NCBI GenBank assembly: GCA_902799465.1 | Contig: CADCAS010000033.1 | Location: 1-57,024, forward strand | Reading direction: 5' to 3' | Length of the DNA stretch: 57,024 nt | DNA from: an uncultured Eubacteriales bacterium | Lineage (GTDB): Bacteria > Bacillota > Clostridia > Christensenellales > Aristaeellaceae | The notes under the pieces: generated by a model | Told to the model about the DNA's origin: nothing | The model's input: the letters and a program-made list of their open reading frames with translations, nothing else | Databases searched by the model: none | In this document: one piece after another, positions 16,704 through 25,903 of the stretch | Numbering within the stretch: the first letter of the stretch is position 1 | How the letters are laid out: the number at the start of each line of letters is the position of its first letter | Program-made: the position numbers and the translations under genes

Positions 16704-16984
16704 GTAACTGTTCAGTCGCCCAGGGATGACTCCCTCAGTCAGCCTGCGGCTGACAGCTCCCTCTACTCCCTCAGTCAGCCTGCGGCTGACAGCTCCCTCT
16801 ACTCCCTCAGTCAGCCTGCGGCTGACAGCTCCCTCGGAGAGGGAGCCTGGACGGGAGCCTGGACGGGAGCCTGGACGAGAGCCTTTTGGAGCCAATAGCA
16901 TCTCTATCCGTACAAAAAAGCCTCCCTCTTTGAGGGAGGTGGCCCGCGAAGCGGGTCGGAAGGAGTCCCCGACTGAACAGTTAC
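16704..16984. mobile_element. MITE-like element, interior type 2, three 36-bp units
   Basis: Terminal inverted repeats GTAACTGTTCAGTC (16704) and GACTGAACAGTTAC (to 16984). The flanks TATTCACA and CATTCATA match at 6 of 8 positions, a decayed target duplication. The interior holds three contiguous 36-bp units starting at 16729, 16765 and 16801, then three 12-bp GGGAGCCTGGAC-like units, then a GAGGGAGGTGGCCCGCGAAGC hairpin region. No open frame codes for a transposase, so mobility would need an enzyme in trans. Confidence 0.85.
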
Positions 16985-17004
16985 CATTCATAAAAAGCGC
17001 GCGC

Positions 17005-17514
17005 TCAGTAATGCGCACGCTTTCTCATCAGCAGTCTCGCCAGCCTTCCCGGCGAGGCGGCCATCGCCTGGGCCTCGCTGAGGGCCTGGGCGTATTTTAC
17101 GGATTTGGGGTTCTGGTGGGCGGCCACGGACAGGTAGATCAGGGCCTTGTCCAGGTCGCTCTGCCGCATCAGCACCCAGCCGAACAGGTAGTTCCACTCG
17201 GCACAGCGGGTGTTGAGGCCCATCAGCTTCTTGCGGGCCACGCTGTAGCGGCCCTCGTCCACCAGCTGCTGCACCTGCTGAAGCCCCTCGGCGTCCCCCT
17301 CCACGCCCTGCCGGGCGTCCGTCAGGCCGTCCAGACACTGGCGGTAGGCCGCGTTGATGTCCGCCATCTTTTCATTGGCCCAGTCCCGCTCCGGGCCCGC
17401 CATGAAGCGGTCCGGATGCCAGCGCCGCGCCAGCACGCGGTATGCCGCGCGAATCTCCTCTCGCGTGGCCGTCCGGGAAATACTCAATATCTCATAGGCG
17501 TTCAAGGTATTCAC
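17005..17514 (-). CDS. DnaJ (J-domain) protein
   Basis: 169 residues. N-terminal J domain with AYEILSISRTATREEIRAAYRVLARRWHPDRF, including the HPD triad that stimulates Hsp70 ATPase. The Gly/Phe and Cys-rich regions of full DnaJ are missing. The rest is helical and TPR-like (VQQLVDEGRYSVARKKLMGLN, WNYLFGWVLMRQSDLDKALIYLSVAA). It is probably a small co-chaperone recruiting DnaK to a specific client. Start is GTG at 17514 with a poor ribosome site. The 3' end lies about 20 bases from a MITE copy. Confidence 0.85.
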   Translation of the reverse strand: MNTLNAYEILSISRTATREEIRAAYRVLARRWHPDRFMAGPERDWANEKMADINAAYRQCLDGLTDARQGVEGDAEGLQQVQQLVDEGRYSVARKKLMGLNTRCAEWNYLFGWVLMRQSDLDKALIYLSVAAHQNPKSVKYAQALSEAQAMAASPGRLARLLMRKRAHY

Positions 17515-17553
17515 CCCGCTCGATCTTACGTAAATATCCCTTGGAATATGCGC

Positions 17554-17583
17554 ATTATAGCAGAACTATAGAAATTATGTCAA
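17554..17583 (-). promoter_or_regulatory. Promoter of the J-domain gene
   Basis: Minus-strand TTGACA (17578-17583) and TATAAT (17554-17559), 18-base spacer. Confidence 0.75.
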
Positions 17584-17606
17584 GATTGCCCGGATTAATA
17601 TGCGGT

Positions 17607-17912
17607 AAATAGGGAGTAGGGGGTAGGGAGTAGGGAGTAGGGAGTAGGGGGAGTTACGGCAAAACTGCTGATTTCTATAGGAAACGGCGCGTTCTACGGG
17701 GGTCGGGGCTGACGCAAGAAGTAAGGTTGTATGGGGAAACCTGCGGGTCCGCAGGGGCATTTGTTCCCGCTTCGATATATATTGTTCGTGCGTTTACCGT
17801 GTTCCGGAGAAAAGGATGCTTGACGCTCTTCATTACAATATAGTATTGTCCTCTGCCGTCCTCCCCTACTCCCTACTGCCTACTCCCTACTGCCTACTCC
17901 CTACTCCCTACA
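17607..17912. repeat. Heptad inverted element (GTAGGGA type)
   Basis: Left arm is repeated GTAGGGA units (17609-17648). Right arm is the complement, CTCCCTACTGCCTA (17861-17912). The 210-base core has no gene and no close match to other cores here. It lies between two divergent genes, just outside their promoters. Confidence 0.75.
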
Positions 17913-17968
17913 TTCTGTCATATTTCAAAAATATTTGTCATATTTTTGAAATTTTTGCCTTTTTCCTG

Positions 17969-17997
17969 TTTACATTTAGACCGATATGCGGTATAAT
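17969..17997 (+). promoter_or_regulatory. Promoter of the Ada-like membrane protein gene
   Basis: TTTACA (17969-17974) and TATAAT (17992-17997) with a 17-base spacer. Confidence 0.8.
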
Positions 17998-18020
17998 AGG
18001 GCTGTGATTGCGAGATACGC

Positions 18021-18803
18021 ATGGGAGAATATACGGGAAGTGATACCATGAGAATGCGTGAATATACGGAAAATCCGGGCGAGAACCGGCAGTCGGCGGC
18101 GCGGCGCGCGGCGGCGAGCGCGCAGTCCGGGCGCGGCGGCAGGACGGGCTACAGCGGCCAGGCCGTGAGGCGGCAGGCCCCGAAGAAGGCCCGCAAGCCC
18201 CTGACCATCCGCTCGGAAAACCTCAAGGCGGCGCTGTGGCTGTGGTTCCCGCCGGTGGGACTTTTGAAGATGTGGCGGTCCGGGTGCACGTGGCGGCGCG
18301 GGGTGAAGATCGGCATCACCGCGGCCATGGCGGCGATCCTGGTGGCCATATTCGTCATCCCCACCCCGGACACCGCGAAATACGAGACCGGCGTGCAGAT
18401 GGTGGCGGGCAAGCCCGAAGTGGAGGTCTACGGCCCCGCTCTCCCGGCGCTGATCGTCCCCGGCTACACCAAGGACAGCACCGGCTCCATCATCGTGGAC
18501 GAGGTGGCCAGCGACGTGCACTACGTCTACGCCGCCGACGGCGCGGAGTGCTACCATGAATACGAGTGCAAGTTCGCCTTCGCCAGCTCCCAGCGGCTGA
18601 CGGTCTACGAGGCCTATCACCTGGGCTTCCGCCCCTGCGGGCGCTGCAATCCCCCCGTCTACGTCCCCGGCCAGACCGACCCCATCACCGCCCAGCCCCT
18701 CGGCTCCACCGCGGTGACCACCGGGGTCAGCGCGGAGACCCCCGAGACCGCGGAGACGGCTCCGGAGACAGTCGCGGAGGAAGCGGCGGCAGAGAACCCG
18801 TAA
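18021..18803 (+). CDS. Single-pass membrane protein with Ada-like Cys cluster
   Basis: 260 residues. A basic Arg/Ala-rich cytoplasmic N-terminus (about 90 residues) precedes one transmembrane helix (VKIGITAAMAAILVAIFVIP). The external part contains CYHEYECKFA..LTVYEAYHLGFRPCGRCNPP, which resembles the zinc-binding fold of Ada N-terminal and nuclease-linked domains (Y-H-x3-C-K ... P-C-x-x-C-x-P). The tail is Thr/Glu/Ala-rich and disordered. An alternative ATG at 18048 has a better-placed GGGAAG; the first ATG lies only 17 bases from the predicted transcript start. The function is unknown; a metal-dependent extracellular role is possible. Confidence 0.7.
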   Translation: MGEYTGSDTMRMREYTENPGENRQSAARRAAASAQSGRGGRTGYSGQAVRRQAPKKARKPLTIRSENLKAALWLWFPPVGLLKMWRSGCTWRRGVKIGITAAMAAILVAIFVIPTPDTAKYETGVQMVAGKPEVEVYGPALPALIVPGYTKDSTGSIIVDEVASDVHYVYAADGAECYHEYECKFAFASSQRLTVYEAYHLGFRPCGRCNPPVYVPGQTDPITAQPLGSTAVTTGVSAETPETAETAPETVAEEAAAENP

Positions 18804-18808
18804 CACAC

Positions 18809-18846
18809 AAACACCGGCACGGACACAGCGTCCGCGCCGGTGTTTT
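18809..18846. terminator. Bidirectional terminator between convergent genes
   Basis: AACACCGGC-ACGGAC pairs with GTCCGC-GCCGGTGTT around ACAGC, then TTTT; A-rich on the other side. Confidence 0.85.
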
Positions 18847-18854
18847 GATGTCCG

Positions 18855-20213
18855 TCAGTTCCGCAGGCTATGCAGCGGCGCGGGGATGCGTCCGCCGCGA
18901 TGGATGAAGGCTGCGGCGGAGTATTCGCGCACGGGGATGACGGGGGCGTGGCCCAGGAGGCCGCCGAACTCCACGTTGTCCCCCACCTTTTTGCCGGGGG
19001 CGGGGATGAGGCGCACGGCGGTGGTCTTGTTGTTGACCATGCCGATGGCGGCCTCGTCGGCGATGATGGCCGCCACGGTCTCGGCGGGGGTGTCGCCCGG
19101 CACGGCGATCATGTCCAGCCCCACGGAGCAGACGCAGGTCATGGCCTCCAGCTTCTCCAGCGACAGCGCGCCCTTCTGGGCGGCCTGGATCATGCCGATG
19201 TCCTCGGAGACGGGGATGAACGCGCCTGACAGCCCGCCCACGTGGGAAGACGCCATGACGCCGCCCTTCTTCACCGCGTCGTTCAGCAGCGCCAGCGCGG
19301 CGGTGGTGCCGTGGGCGCCGCAGATCTCCAGGCCCATCTCCTCCAGGATGGCGGCCACGGAGTCGCCCACCGCGGGGGTGGGGGCCAGGGACAGGTCCAC
19401 GATGCCGAAGGGCACCTCCAGGCGGCGGCTGGCCTCCCGGGCCACCAGCTGGCCCACGCGGGTGATGTGGAAGGCGGTGCGCTTGATGGTCTCGGCCACC
19501 TCGTCGAAGGGCGCGTCCTTCACGCCCTCCAGCGCCACCTTCACCACGCCGGGGCCGGAGACGCCCACGCTCACCGCGCAGTCGCCCTCGCCGGGGCCGT
19601 GGAACGCGCCCGCCATGAAGGGGTTGTCCTCCACGGCGTTGCAGAACACCACCAGCTTGGCGCAGCCCAGCCCGCCGTTGTCGGCGGTGGCCTCGGCGGT
19701 GCGCTTCACCACGTCGCCCATCAGCCGAACGGCGTCCATGTTGATGCCCGCCCGGGTGGAGCCCACGTTCACCGAGGAGCACACCAGATCCGTGGTCGCC
19801 AGCGCCTCGGGGATGGACTCGATGAGCCGCCGGTCCGCCTCGGTCATGGCCTTCTGAACCAGCGCCGAATAGCCGCCGATGAAGTCCACCCCCGTGGCCT
19901 TCGCCGCCCGGTCCATCGCCCGCGCCACCTTGACAGGATCGTGGATCGCGCCCGTCACCAGCGCCGCCGGGGTCACGGAGATGCGCTTGTTCACGATGGG
20001 CACGCCGATCTCCCGCTCGATGTCCCGCCCCACCTGCACCAGGCGCTCCGCGCGGCGGGTGATGAGGTCGTAGATGTTGTCGCAGAGCTTCCTTTCGTCG
20101 TCCGTCACGCAGGAGAACAGCGAGATCCCCATGGTGATGGTGCGCACGTCCAGCTTCTGATGGTCGATCATCTGGAGGGTCTCCAGAATCTCGGAGGTGT
20201 TGATCATGTGCAT
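18855..20213 (-). CDS. DUF711/UPF0210 (PFL-like) family protein
   Basis: 452 residues, full length for the family. It begins [32 protein letters not shown] and carries [41 protein letters not shown] and [16 protein letters not shown]-type blocks. This family is conserved in Firmicutes and archaea, is remotely related to glycyl-radical (PFL) barrels, and its reaction is not established. It is almost always paired with a small ACT-domain gene, as here, where the ACT gene is 12 bases upstream on the same strand. AAGGGGGTGAG precedes the ATG at 20213. Confidence 0.9.
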   Translation of the reverse strand: MHMINTSEILETLQMIDHQKLDVRTITMGISLFSCVTDDERKLCDNIYDLITRRAERLVQVGRDIEREIGVPIVNKRISVTPAALVTGAIHDPVKVARAMDRAAKATGVDFIGGYSALVQKAMTEADRRLIESIPEALATTDLVCSSVNVGSTRAGINMDAVRLMGDVVKRTAEATADNGGLGCAKLVVFCNAVEDNPFMAGAFHGPGEGDCAVSVGVSGPGVVKVALEGVKDAPFDEVAETIKRTAFHITRVGQLVAREASRRLEVPFGIVDLSLAPTPAVGDSVAAILEEMGLEICGAHGTTAALALLNDAVKKGGVMASSHVGGLSGAFIPVSEDIGMIQAAQKGALSLEKLEAMTCVCSVGLDMIAVPGDTPAETVAAIIADEAAIGMVNNKTTAVRLIPAPGKKVGDNVEFGGLLGHAPVIPVREYSAAAFIHRGGRIPAPLHSLRN

Positions 20214-20225
20214 GGACTCACCCCC

Positions 20226-20507
20226 TTAAATCTGGTGCATCGCTTCAAAGATTTCGCTGCGCTGCATGCGGATCTGCACGCCGATGCGCTCCCCCAGCGC
20301 GTCCAGCTCCGTCTTGAGCGTGTCGAACGAGCACGCCTCCGAGGAGATGTCCGCGATCAGGATCATCGAAAACAGCCCCGACACGATGGTCTGGGAGATG
20401 TCCAGGATGTTGGCGTCGTTCTCATACAGGATGCGGCTCACCTGCGCGATGATGCCCTTCTTGTCCGTGCCCAGCACGCTGATGACCGCTTTTTTGTTTT
20501 CGTTCAT
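20226..20507 (-). CDS. ACT-domain protein (UPF0237)
   Basis: 93 residues, one ACT domain: KKAVISVLGTDKKGIIAQVSRILYENDANILDISQTIVSGLFSMILIADI. ACT domains bind small ligands, often amino acids, and regulate partners. It is the first gene of a two-gene operon with the DUF711 protein and likely modulates it. CGGAGGT lies before the ATG. Confidence 0.92.
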   Translation of the reverse strand: MNENKKAVISVLGTDKKGIIAQVSRILYENDANILDISQTIVSGLFSMILIADISSEACSFDTLKTELDALGERIGVQIRMQRSEIFEAMHQI

Positions 20508-20603
20508 GGGGTGTACCTCCGAATGCTGTTTTCAAAGTCCTGACTGTGCGTTATCATCATTTCAAGCCATATTTATGCGTTGCTTGGCTTGCCCAATAAC
20601 ATG

Positions 20604-20632
20604 ATGATAGCAGAATCCCCGCCCCCTGTCAA
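20604..20632 (-). promoter_or_regulatory. Promoter of the ACT/DUF711 operon
   Basis: Minus-strand TTGACA (20627-20632) and TATCAT (20604-20609), 17-base spacer. Confidence 0.8.
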
Positions 20633-20651
20633 CGGCGGGCATGTTTCATAT

Positions 20652-20680
20652 TTGCTTTCTTAACCCTGAACCATTATAAT
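20652..20680 (+). promoter_or_regulatory. Promoter of rimM-trmD
   Basis: TTGCTT (20652-20657) and TATAAT (20675-20680), 17-base spacer. The -35 is imperfect. Confidence 0.65.
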
Positions 20681-20714
20681 AGAAGCCATAAAACAGATTT
20701 GGGGGAATTGGCGC

Positions 20715-21239
20715 ATGCTTTCTGAATATCTGATGATCGGGGAGATCACGAAGCCGCAGGGGGTGCGGGGGGAGGTCAAGATCCGGCCCTGCACCTGCGA
20801 CCCGGACCGCTTCGACGGGCTGGAGACGGTGTATGTGAAGCGGGGCGAGGGCTTCGCGCCCATGAACATCCACGTGAACCGGCTGTCCGGCGACGCGGTG
20901 TTCGCCAGCGTCGAGGGCGTGACGGACCGGGACCAGGCGGAGAAGCTGCGGGGCACGCTCATCTACATCGACCGGGCCCACGCCGTGGCGCTGGACGACG
21001 ACACCACCTTTCTGGCCGACCTGTACGGCCTGCGGGGGCTGACCGACGACGGGCGGGACCTGGGCGAGCTGACCGACGTGATGCAGCCCGGCGGCAACGA
21101 CGTGTACGTGTTCAAGGGACCCCTGGGAGAGGTGCTGGTGCCCGCCCTGAAGAGCGTGGTGCAGGCCGTGGACCTTCAGAGGGGCGAGATGCGGCTGGAC
21201 GGCAGGCGGCTGGATGAGGTCGCCGTGTTCGAGGATTGA
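20715..21239 (+). CDS. rimM: Ribosome maturation factor RimM
   Basis: 174 residues; assists assembly of the 30S head around S19. RimM N-terminal domain (IGEITKPQGVRGEVKIRPCTCDPDRF) and C-terminal PRC-barrel (FLADLYGLRGLTDDGRDLGELTDVMQPGGNDVYVF, LVPALKSVVQAVDLQRGEM). GGGGGAA precedes the ATG. It is followed immediately by trmD, the conserved order. The usual upstream partners (rpsP, KH-domain gene) are absent, and rplS is 29 kb away. Confidence 0.95.
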   Translation: MLSEYLMIGEITKPQGVRGEVKIRPCTCDPDRFDGLETVYVKRGEGFAPMNIHVNRLSGDAVFASVEGVTDRDQAEKLRGTLIYIDRAHAVALDDDTTFLADLYGLRGLTDDGRDLGELTDVMQPGGNDVYVFKGPLGEVLVPALKSVVQAVDLQRGEMRLDGRRLDEVAVFED

Positions 21240-21244
21240 CGCCC

Positions 21245-22354
21245 ATGAAGATCAAGGTTTTTACCCTCTTCCCCGAGATGCTGCGCCCGATGCTGTCCCA
21301 GTCGATCCTGGGCCGGGCCATCAAAAACGGGCTTTTAGAGGTGGAGCTCTACGACATCCGCGCATACACGCTGGATAAGCACCGCCGCACGGACGACTAC
21401 CCCTTCGGCGGCGGGGCGGGCATGGTGATGTCGGCCCAGCCCATCGTGGACGCCATCGAGGCCAATACTGCGGGCTTTTCGGGCCGACGGGTGTACCTGT
21501 CCCCCCGGGGGCGGCGGCTGGATCAGCGGATCGTGGAGGAGCTGGCGCGAGAGGACGGACTGGTGCTGCTCTGCGGCCACTACGAGGGCGTGGATCAGCG
21601 GGCGCTGGACGCCGTCATCGACGAGGAGCTGTCCATCGGCGACTACGTGCTCACCGGCGGCGAGCTGGGCGCTCTGGTGGTGATCGACGCGGTGGCGCGG
21701 CTGGTGCCGGGGGTGCTGGGCTCGGACGAGTCCCCCGAGGACGAGAGCTTCACCACCGGGCTGCTGGAATACCCCCAGTACACCCGCCCCGCCGAGTTCC
21801 GCGGGCGGGCCGTGCCGGAGGTGCTGTTGAACGGCAACCACGACCACATCACCGCCTGGCGGCGGGAGCAGTCCCTGCGGCTGACGCTGGAGCGCCGCCC
21901 GGAGCTATTGGAGACGGCCCCCCTCACCGACGCGGACCGGGCCATGCTGAAGCGGCTCCGGCGGGCCGAGGCTCTGGACATCCCCGGCGAGCGGCTGGAG
22001 CTGCGGCTGGCCGACCAGTTTCCCCGCCAGTGGATCAACGCCTTTGTGCCCGAGGCAGGCCGCAAGGCCGCGCGGAAGCAGTGTATCTCCGGGCGGCGGC
22101 ACGTCGGCTTCCTCTGGCAGGCGTTCACCCTGGGCCTCATCGACGGCCTGACCGGCGACAAAGCCGAGGCCGCGTGGCGCGCCCAGCCGCCGGAGGAGGC
22201 CCTGCTCTTCCTCCCCGACGAGGGCCTGCTCTACCGCGTCCCCGGCGCCCTCGAGCTGCCCGGCCACGTCGTCCTCACCGACCCGGACATGACCCGCACC
22301 CTCCTGCGCGCCGCGGACGGGCGACGGTTCTACGCCGCGGTAGATTTATCGTAA
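21245..22354 (+). CDS. trmD: tRNA (guanine37-N1)-methyltransferase TrmD with long C-terminal extension
   Basis: Methylates G37 of tRNAs using SAM, preventing +1 frameshifts. Residues 1-240 are a complete TrmD: MKIKVFTLFPEML, YPFGGGAGMVMSAQP, LLCGHYEGVDQRALD and EELSIGDYVLTGGELGAL (trefoil-knot SAM site). Canonical enzymes stop near 240-250. Here about 129 more residues follow, including GRKAARKQCISGRRHVGFLW, WRAQPPEEALLFLPDEGLLYRVPG and LRAADGRRFYAAVDL, which I do not recognise. ATG 21245 is used, since a TTG at 21236 would have no space for a ribosome site. The gap to rimM is 5 bases, so translation is coupled. Confidence 0.93.
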   Translation: MKIKVFTLFPEMLRPMLSQSILGRAIKNGLLEVELYDIRAYTLDKHRRTDDYPFGGGAGMVMSAQPIVDAIEANTAGFSGRRVYLSPRGRRLDQRIVEELAREDGLVLLCGHYEGVDQRALDAVIDEELSIGDYVLTGGELGALVVIDAVARLVPGVLGSDESPEDESFTTGLLEYPQYTRPAEFRGRAVPEVLLNGNHDHITAWRREQSLRLTLERRPELLETAPLTDADRAMLKRLRRAEALDIPGERLELRLADQFPRQWINAFVPEAGRKAARKQCISGRRHVGFLWQAFTLGLIDGLTGDKAEAAWRAQPPEEALLFLPDEGLLYRVPGALELPGHVVLTDPDMTRTLLRAADGRRFYAAVDLS

Positions 22355-22369
22355 TTCAATAATTTTATA

Positions 22370-22398
22370 TTGACATTTCTCCTCTATCGTGCTATGAT
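22370..22398 (+). promoter_or_regulatory. Promoter of the small secreted protein/tadA unit
   Basis: TTGACA (22370-22375) and TATGAT (22393-22398), 17-base spacer. Confidence 0.82.
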
Positions 22399-22432
22399 TA
22401 TATCGAAGTTCGATAAAAGGAGATCGTTTTAC

Positions 22433-22879
22433 ATGAAAGGACTGTTTTACCTCCTGCTGGGCGTCCTGAGCCTCGCCGTCTTCGGCGGCTCCCCGTCCCC
22501 TGACGCGCACGTCCCGGAGGGATATGACTTTGCGGAATACTGGGACGATCCCTCCCCCTGGATGGATTTCATCGACTACCGCAAATATTACTATCCCGAC
22601 GGCAGCGGCCCGCTGTTCCTGCGGCAGGGGTACGCGCCTGTGACGACCGGGGATTTGCCGAAGCTGAAGGCATACTTCGACGACTACGCCCGCTGGGTGG
22701 ACGATACCCACTGCCACCTGCACGGCATCTACAGCTTCGACACCGCCTGCATCGACGCGGAGGACAGGTATTTCCTCGTGGATGAGCGCCTGGACCCCGC
22801 CCATCCCGTCGAATGCTACCGGCTCTGGTTCTACGACGCCCAGACCGCGACGCTGCACGTTCTGATCAACAAGTGGTGA
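22433..22879 (+). CDS. Small secreted protein of unknown function
   Basis: 148 residues. A hydrophobic signal segment (KGLFYLLLGVLSLAVFGG) is followed by an acidic, Tyr/Trp/Asp-rich domain (YDFAEYWDDPSPWMDFIDYRKYYYPDGSG, YARWVDDTHCHLHGIYSFD). No family was recognised. AAAAGGAG at 22415 decides the ATG at 22433; a longer in-frame reading overlaps the promoter. It is probably co-transcribed with tadA, 50 bases downstream. Confidence 0.7.
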   Translation: MKGLFYLLLGVLSLAVFGGSPSPDAHVPEGYDFAEYWDDPSPWMDFIDYRKYYYPDGSGPLFLRQGYAPVTTGDLPKLKAYFDDYARWVDDTHCHLHGIYSFDTACIDAEDRYFLVDERLDPAHPVECYRLWFYDAQTATLHVLINKW

Positions 22880-22929
22880 CGACTTTAAACGTATACATTC
22901 CGACACCGACCGACCCCGGGGAGGCAATC

Positions 22930-23391
22930 ATGACGAACGAGGAACTCATGCGCGAGGCTTTGAAGGAGGCGGCGCTGGCGCTGGCGGCGGGCGAGCTGCC
23001 GGTGGGCTGCGTGATCGCCCGGGACGGGGAGATCGTGGCCCGCGCCCACAATGAATGCGAGGGGCAGGGGGACGCCACGGCCCACGCGGAGCTGCTGGCC
23101 ATCCGGCGAGCGTCGAAGGCCGCGGGCGACTGGCGGCTGAACCGCTGTACCCTCTGCGTCACGCTGGAGCCCTGCCCCATGTGCGCCGGGGCCATCGTGC
23201 AGGCTCGGGTGGGGCGGGTGGTGTACGGCGCGGACAACCCGGAGCAGGGTTGCGCCGGGAGCCTCTACCGCATCCCCGAGGACCCGGCTTTCCCCCACTT
23301 CTGCCCCTGCGACGGCGGCGTGCTGGCGGAGGAATGCCGGGCGCTGTTGGACGGGTTCTTTGACGGCAGACGCAAAAAGATTAATGTTTAA
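22930..23391 (+). CDS. tadA: tRNA-specific adenosine deaminase TadA
   Basis: 153 residues; deaminates A34 to inosine in tRNA-Arg(ACG). Cytidine-deaminase fold with zinc ligands in HAELLAI and PCPMCAGAIVQARVGRVVYGADNPEQGCAGS, plus proton-shuttling Glu in HAE. GGGGAGG precedes the ATG at 22930. The overall length is normal and the C-terminal helix is Lys/Arg-rich. Confidence 0.93.
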   Translation: MTNEELMREALKEAALALAAGELPVGCVIARDGEIVARAHNECEGQGDATAHAELLAIRRASKAAGDWRLNRCTLCVTLEPCPMCAGAIVQARVGRVVYGADNPEQGCAGSLYRIPEDPAFPHFCPCDGGVLAEECRALLDGFFDGRRKKINV

Positions 23392-23404
23392 CATTAAAAA
23401 ATAC

Positions 23405-23433
23405 TTGACAAACATTAATATGCGTGGTATGAT
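23405..23433 (+). promoter_or_regulatory. Promoter of the DUF2975/XRE pair
   Basis: TTGACA (23405-23410) and TATGAT (23428-23433), 17-base spacer. Confidence 0.82.
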
Positions 23434-23478
23434 GGCTCCATCAGCTGATCCAACATCATTTTGAAGGAGAGCATCACC

Positions 23479-24051
23479 ATGAAAAAGCTCAATCGCGCCG
23501 TCATCATCATTGCCAAAATCGTCGAGGTGTTCATGTGGGTGGGCTGCGGCCTGTCCGTCGTCATCACCATCCTGGCCGCCATCGGCAAGTCCGACCTGAT
23601 CCGCTTCTTCACCGACGCCGTTCCCGGCACGGAGCTGCTCATCTCCGGGGACTTCGTCCTGCGGGCGCTGTCCGCGGAGGGCCAGCCCGTCATGGCCGCC
23701 TTCGTGATCTTCTTTATCATGATGGCCCTCACCCTGGCCCTGATGGCCATGTGCGCCCGGAACATCCACCTGATCTTCAAGACCAGCGCGGGCAAGACCT
23801 GGTTCTCCAGGGGCGAGACCCCCTTCCAGCCCGACAACGTCCGCATGGTGCGGGAGATCGGCATCTTCATGATCGCCATCCCGGCGGTGCAGTTCATCAT
23901 GTCCGTCGTGGCCCGCGTCGCGCTGGGACCCGACATGGTGGAATCCGGCATCGGCATGGAGAAGATATTCACAGGCCTGGTGGTCCTGGCGCTGAGCCAG
24001 TACTTCGCCTACGGCATGCAGCTGCAAAACGACGTGGACGGCCTTCTGTGA
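23479..24051 (+). CDS. DUF2975-type membrane protein
   Basis: 190 residues with four transmembrane helices (about residues 8-36, 70-95, 128-150, 160-180). The cytoplasmic loop RNIHLIFKTSAGKTWFSRGETPFQPDNVRMVREIG has the typical DUF2975 sense: helix, then a PF-x-x-x-N-V-x-x-(I/V)-R-like motif. In Firmicutes such proteins are encoded directly upstream of a tiny XRE regulator, as here with a 9-base gap. Function is unknown; the pair resembles YoaS/YozG of Bacillus. AAGGAGAG precedes the ATG. Confidence 0.8.
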   Translation: MKKLNRAVIIIAKIVEVFMWVGCGLSVVITILAAIGKSDLIRFFTDAVPGTELLISGDFVLRALSAEGQPVMAAFVIFFIMMALTLALMAMCARNIHLIFKTSAGKTWFSRGETPFQPDNVRMVREIGIFMIAIPAVQFIMSVVARVALGPDMVESGIGMEKIFTGLVVLALSQYFAYGMQLQNDVDGLL

Positions 24052-24060
24052 GGTGAGCGC

Positions 24061-24273
24061 ATGGGCAAGATCATATTGAAGCTGGACGTGGTCATGGCCG
24101 ACCGCCACATGTCCTTGAACGAGCTGGCGGAGCGCATCGGCATCTCCAACGTCAACCTCTCCAAGATCAAGAACAACAAGGTCACCGCCGTGCGCTTCTC
24201 CACCCTGGCGGGCATCTGCGAGGCGCTGAACTGCGCGCCGGGGGACATCCTGAAATACACGCCGGATGAATAA
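24061..24273 (+). CDS. Small XRE-family regulator (YozG-like)
   Basis: 70 residues, essentially one Cro/CI helix-turn-helix: MSLNELAERIGISNVNLSKIKNNKVTAVRFSTLAGICEALNCAPGDILKY. Co-operonic with the DUF2975 gene (GAGGTGAGC before the ATG), and probably autoregulates the pair. Confidence 0.9.
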   Translation: MGKIILKLDVVMADRHMSLNELAERIGISNVNLSKIKNNKVTAVRFSTLAGICEALNCAPGDILKYTPDE

Positions 24274-24281
24274 AATCCGGA

Positions 24282-24316
24282 ATATGCATCAATATACAAT
24301 ATTGGTGCATATTTTT
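24282..24316 (+). terminator. Terminator of the DUF2975/XRE operon
   Basis: ATATGCATCAATAT pairs with ATATTGGTGCATAT (one G-T wobble), then TTTTT. The stem is AT-rich. Confidence 0.8.
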
Positions 24317-24350
24317 GGCGAAAATTAACGCTATTAACGTATATTTCAGC

Positions 24351-24378
24351 TTGACATTGTATATTTTTGGATTATAAT
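24351..24378 (+). promoter_or_regulatory. Promoter of argG
   Basis: TTGACA (24351-24356) and TATAAT (24373-24378), 16-base spacer. The -10 box includes the AT of an upstream ATG, ruling that codon out as the argG start. Confidence 0.82.
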
Positions 24379-24412
24379 GGACACATCAAACGTAATCAAG
24401 GAGCGATTCCAA

Positions 24413-25648
<1,236 letters not shown>

Positions 25649-25680
25649 TCCCTGTGCCAGCGAGAACATCGCACGGCCTA

Positions 25681-25840
25681 CGCATGAATGACAAGACGGA
25701 ATGGAATCGTACCTGTTTCAATCACATGTACCGGCTGTGCCGGTGCATGTGGATTCCCACAAAGAAATCGCTTGCGATTTCGACTGGGAATCGGTACCAG
25801 CCTCCGCAGATTTTGCGCGACAGGCTCACGCATTCATGCG
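25681..25840. repeat. Interspersed repeat, second copy of 1-91
   Basis: Bounded by CGCATGAATG (25681) and CATTCATGCG (about 25830-25840). The first 90 bases match the reverse complement of 1-90 with about three mismatches. It contains the hairpins CCGGCTGTGCCGG and GAAATCGCTTGCGATTTC. It fills most of the argG to acetyltransferase gap and has no coding content. Confidence 0.65.
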
Positions 25841-25851
25841 TGAGCCGTGGA

Positions 25852-25890
25852 AAACATCGGCCCGCCCCTTGCGGACGGGCCGATGTTTGT
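25852..25890 (+). terminator. Terminator after argG, overlapping the next promoter
   Basis: AAACATCGGCCCG (25852-25864) pairs perfectly with CGGGCCGATGTTT (25876-25888) with an 11-base loop. It is 200 bases past the argG stop. Confidence 0.75.
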
Positions 25891-25897
25891 GTATAAT
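25869..25897 (+). promoter_or_regulatory. Promoter of the GNAT gene
   Basis: TTGCGG (25869-25874) and TATAAT (25892-25897), 17-base spacer. The start codon at 25904 is 6 bases past the -10 box, so the message may be leaderless. Confidence 0.6.
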
Positions 25898-25903
25898 GAT
25901 GCC

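Noticed and set aside
16729-16836. Three 36-bp repeats resembling a CRISPR array
   Set aside because: Units are contiguous with no spacers, and they lie inside a MITE; no cas genes.
17607-17912. GTAGGGA arrays as telomere-like or CRISPR-like repeats
   Set aside because: They are short, 7-bp, inverted around a core and found at many intergenic sites of an evidently circular-type chromosome.
21236-21244. TTG start for trmD
   Set aside because: It overlaps the rimM stop with no room for a ribosome site; ATG 21245 gives the standard MKIKVFTLFPEM N-terminus.
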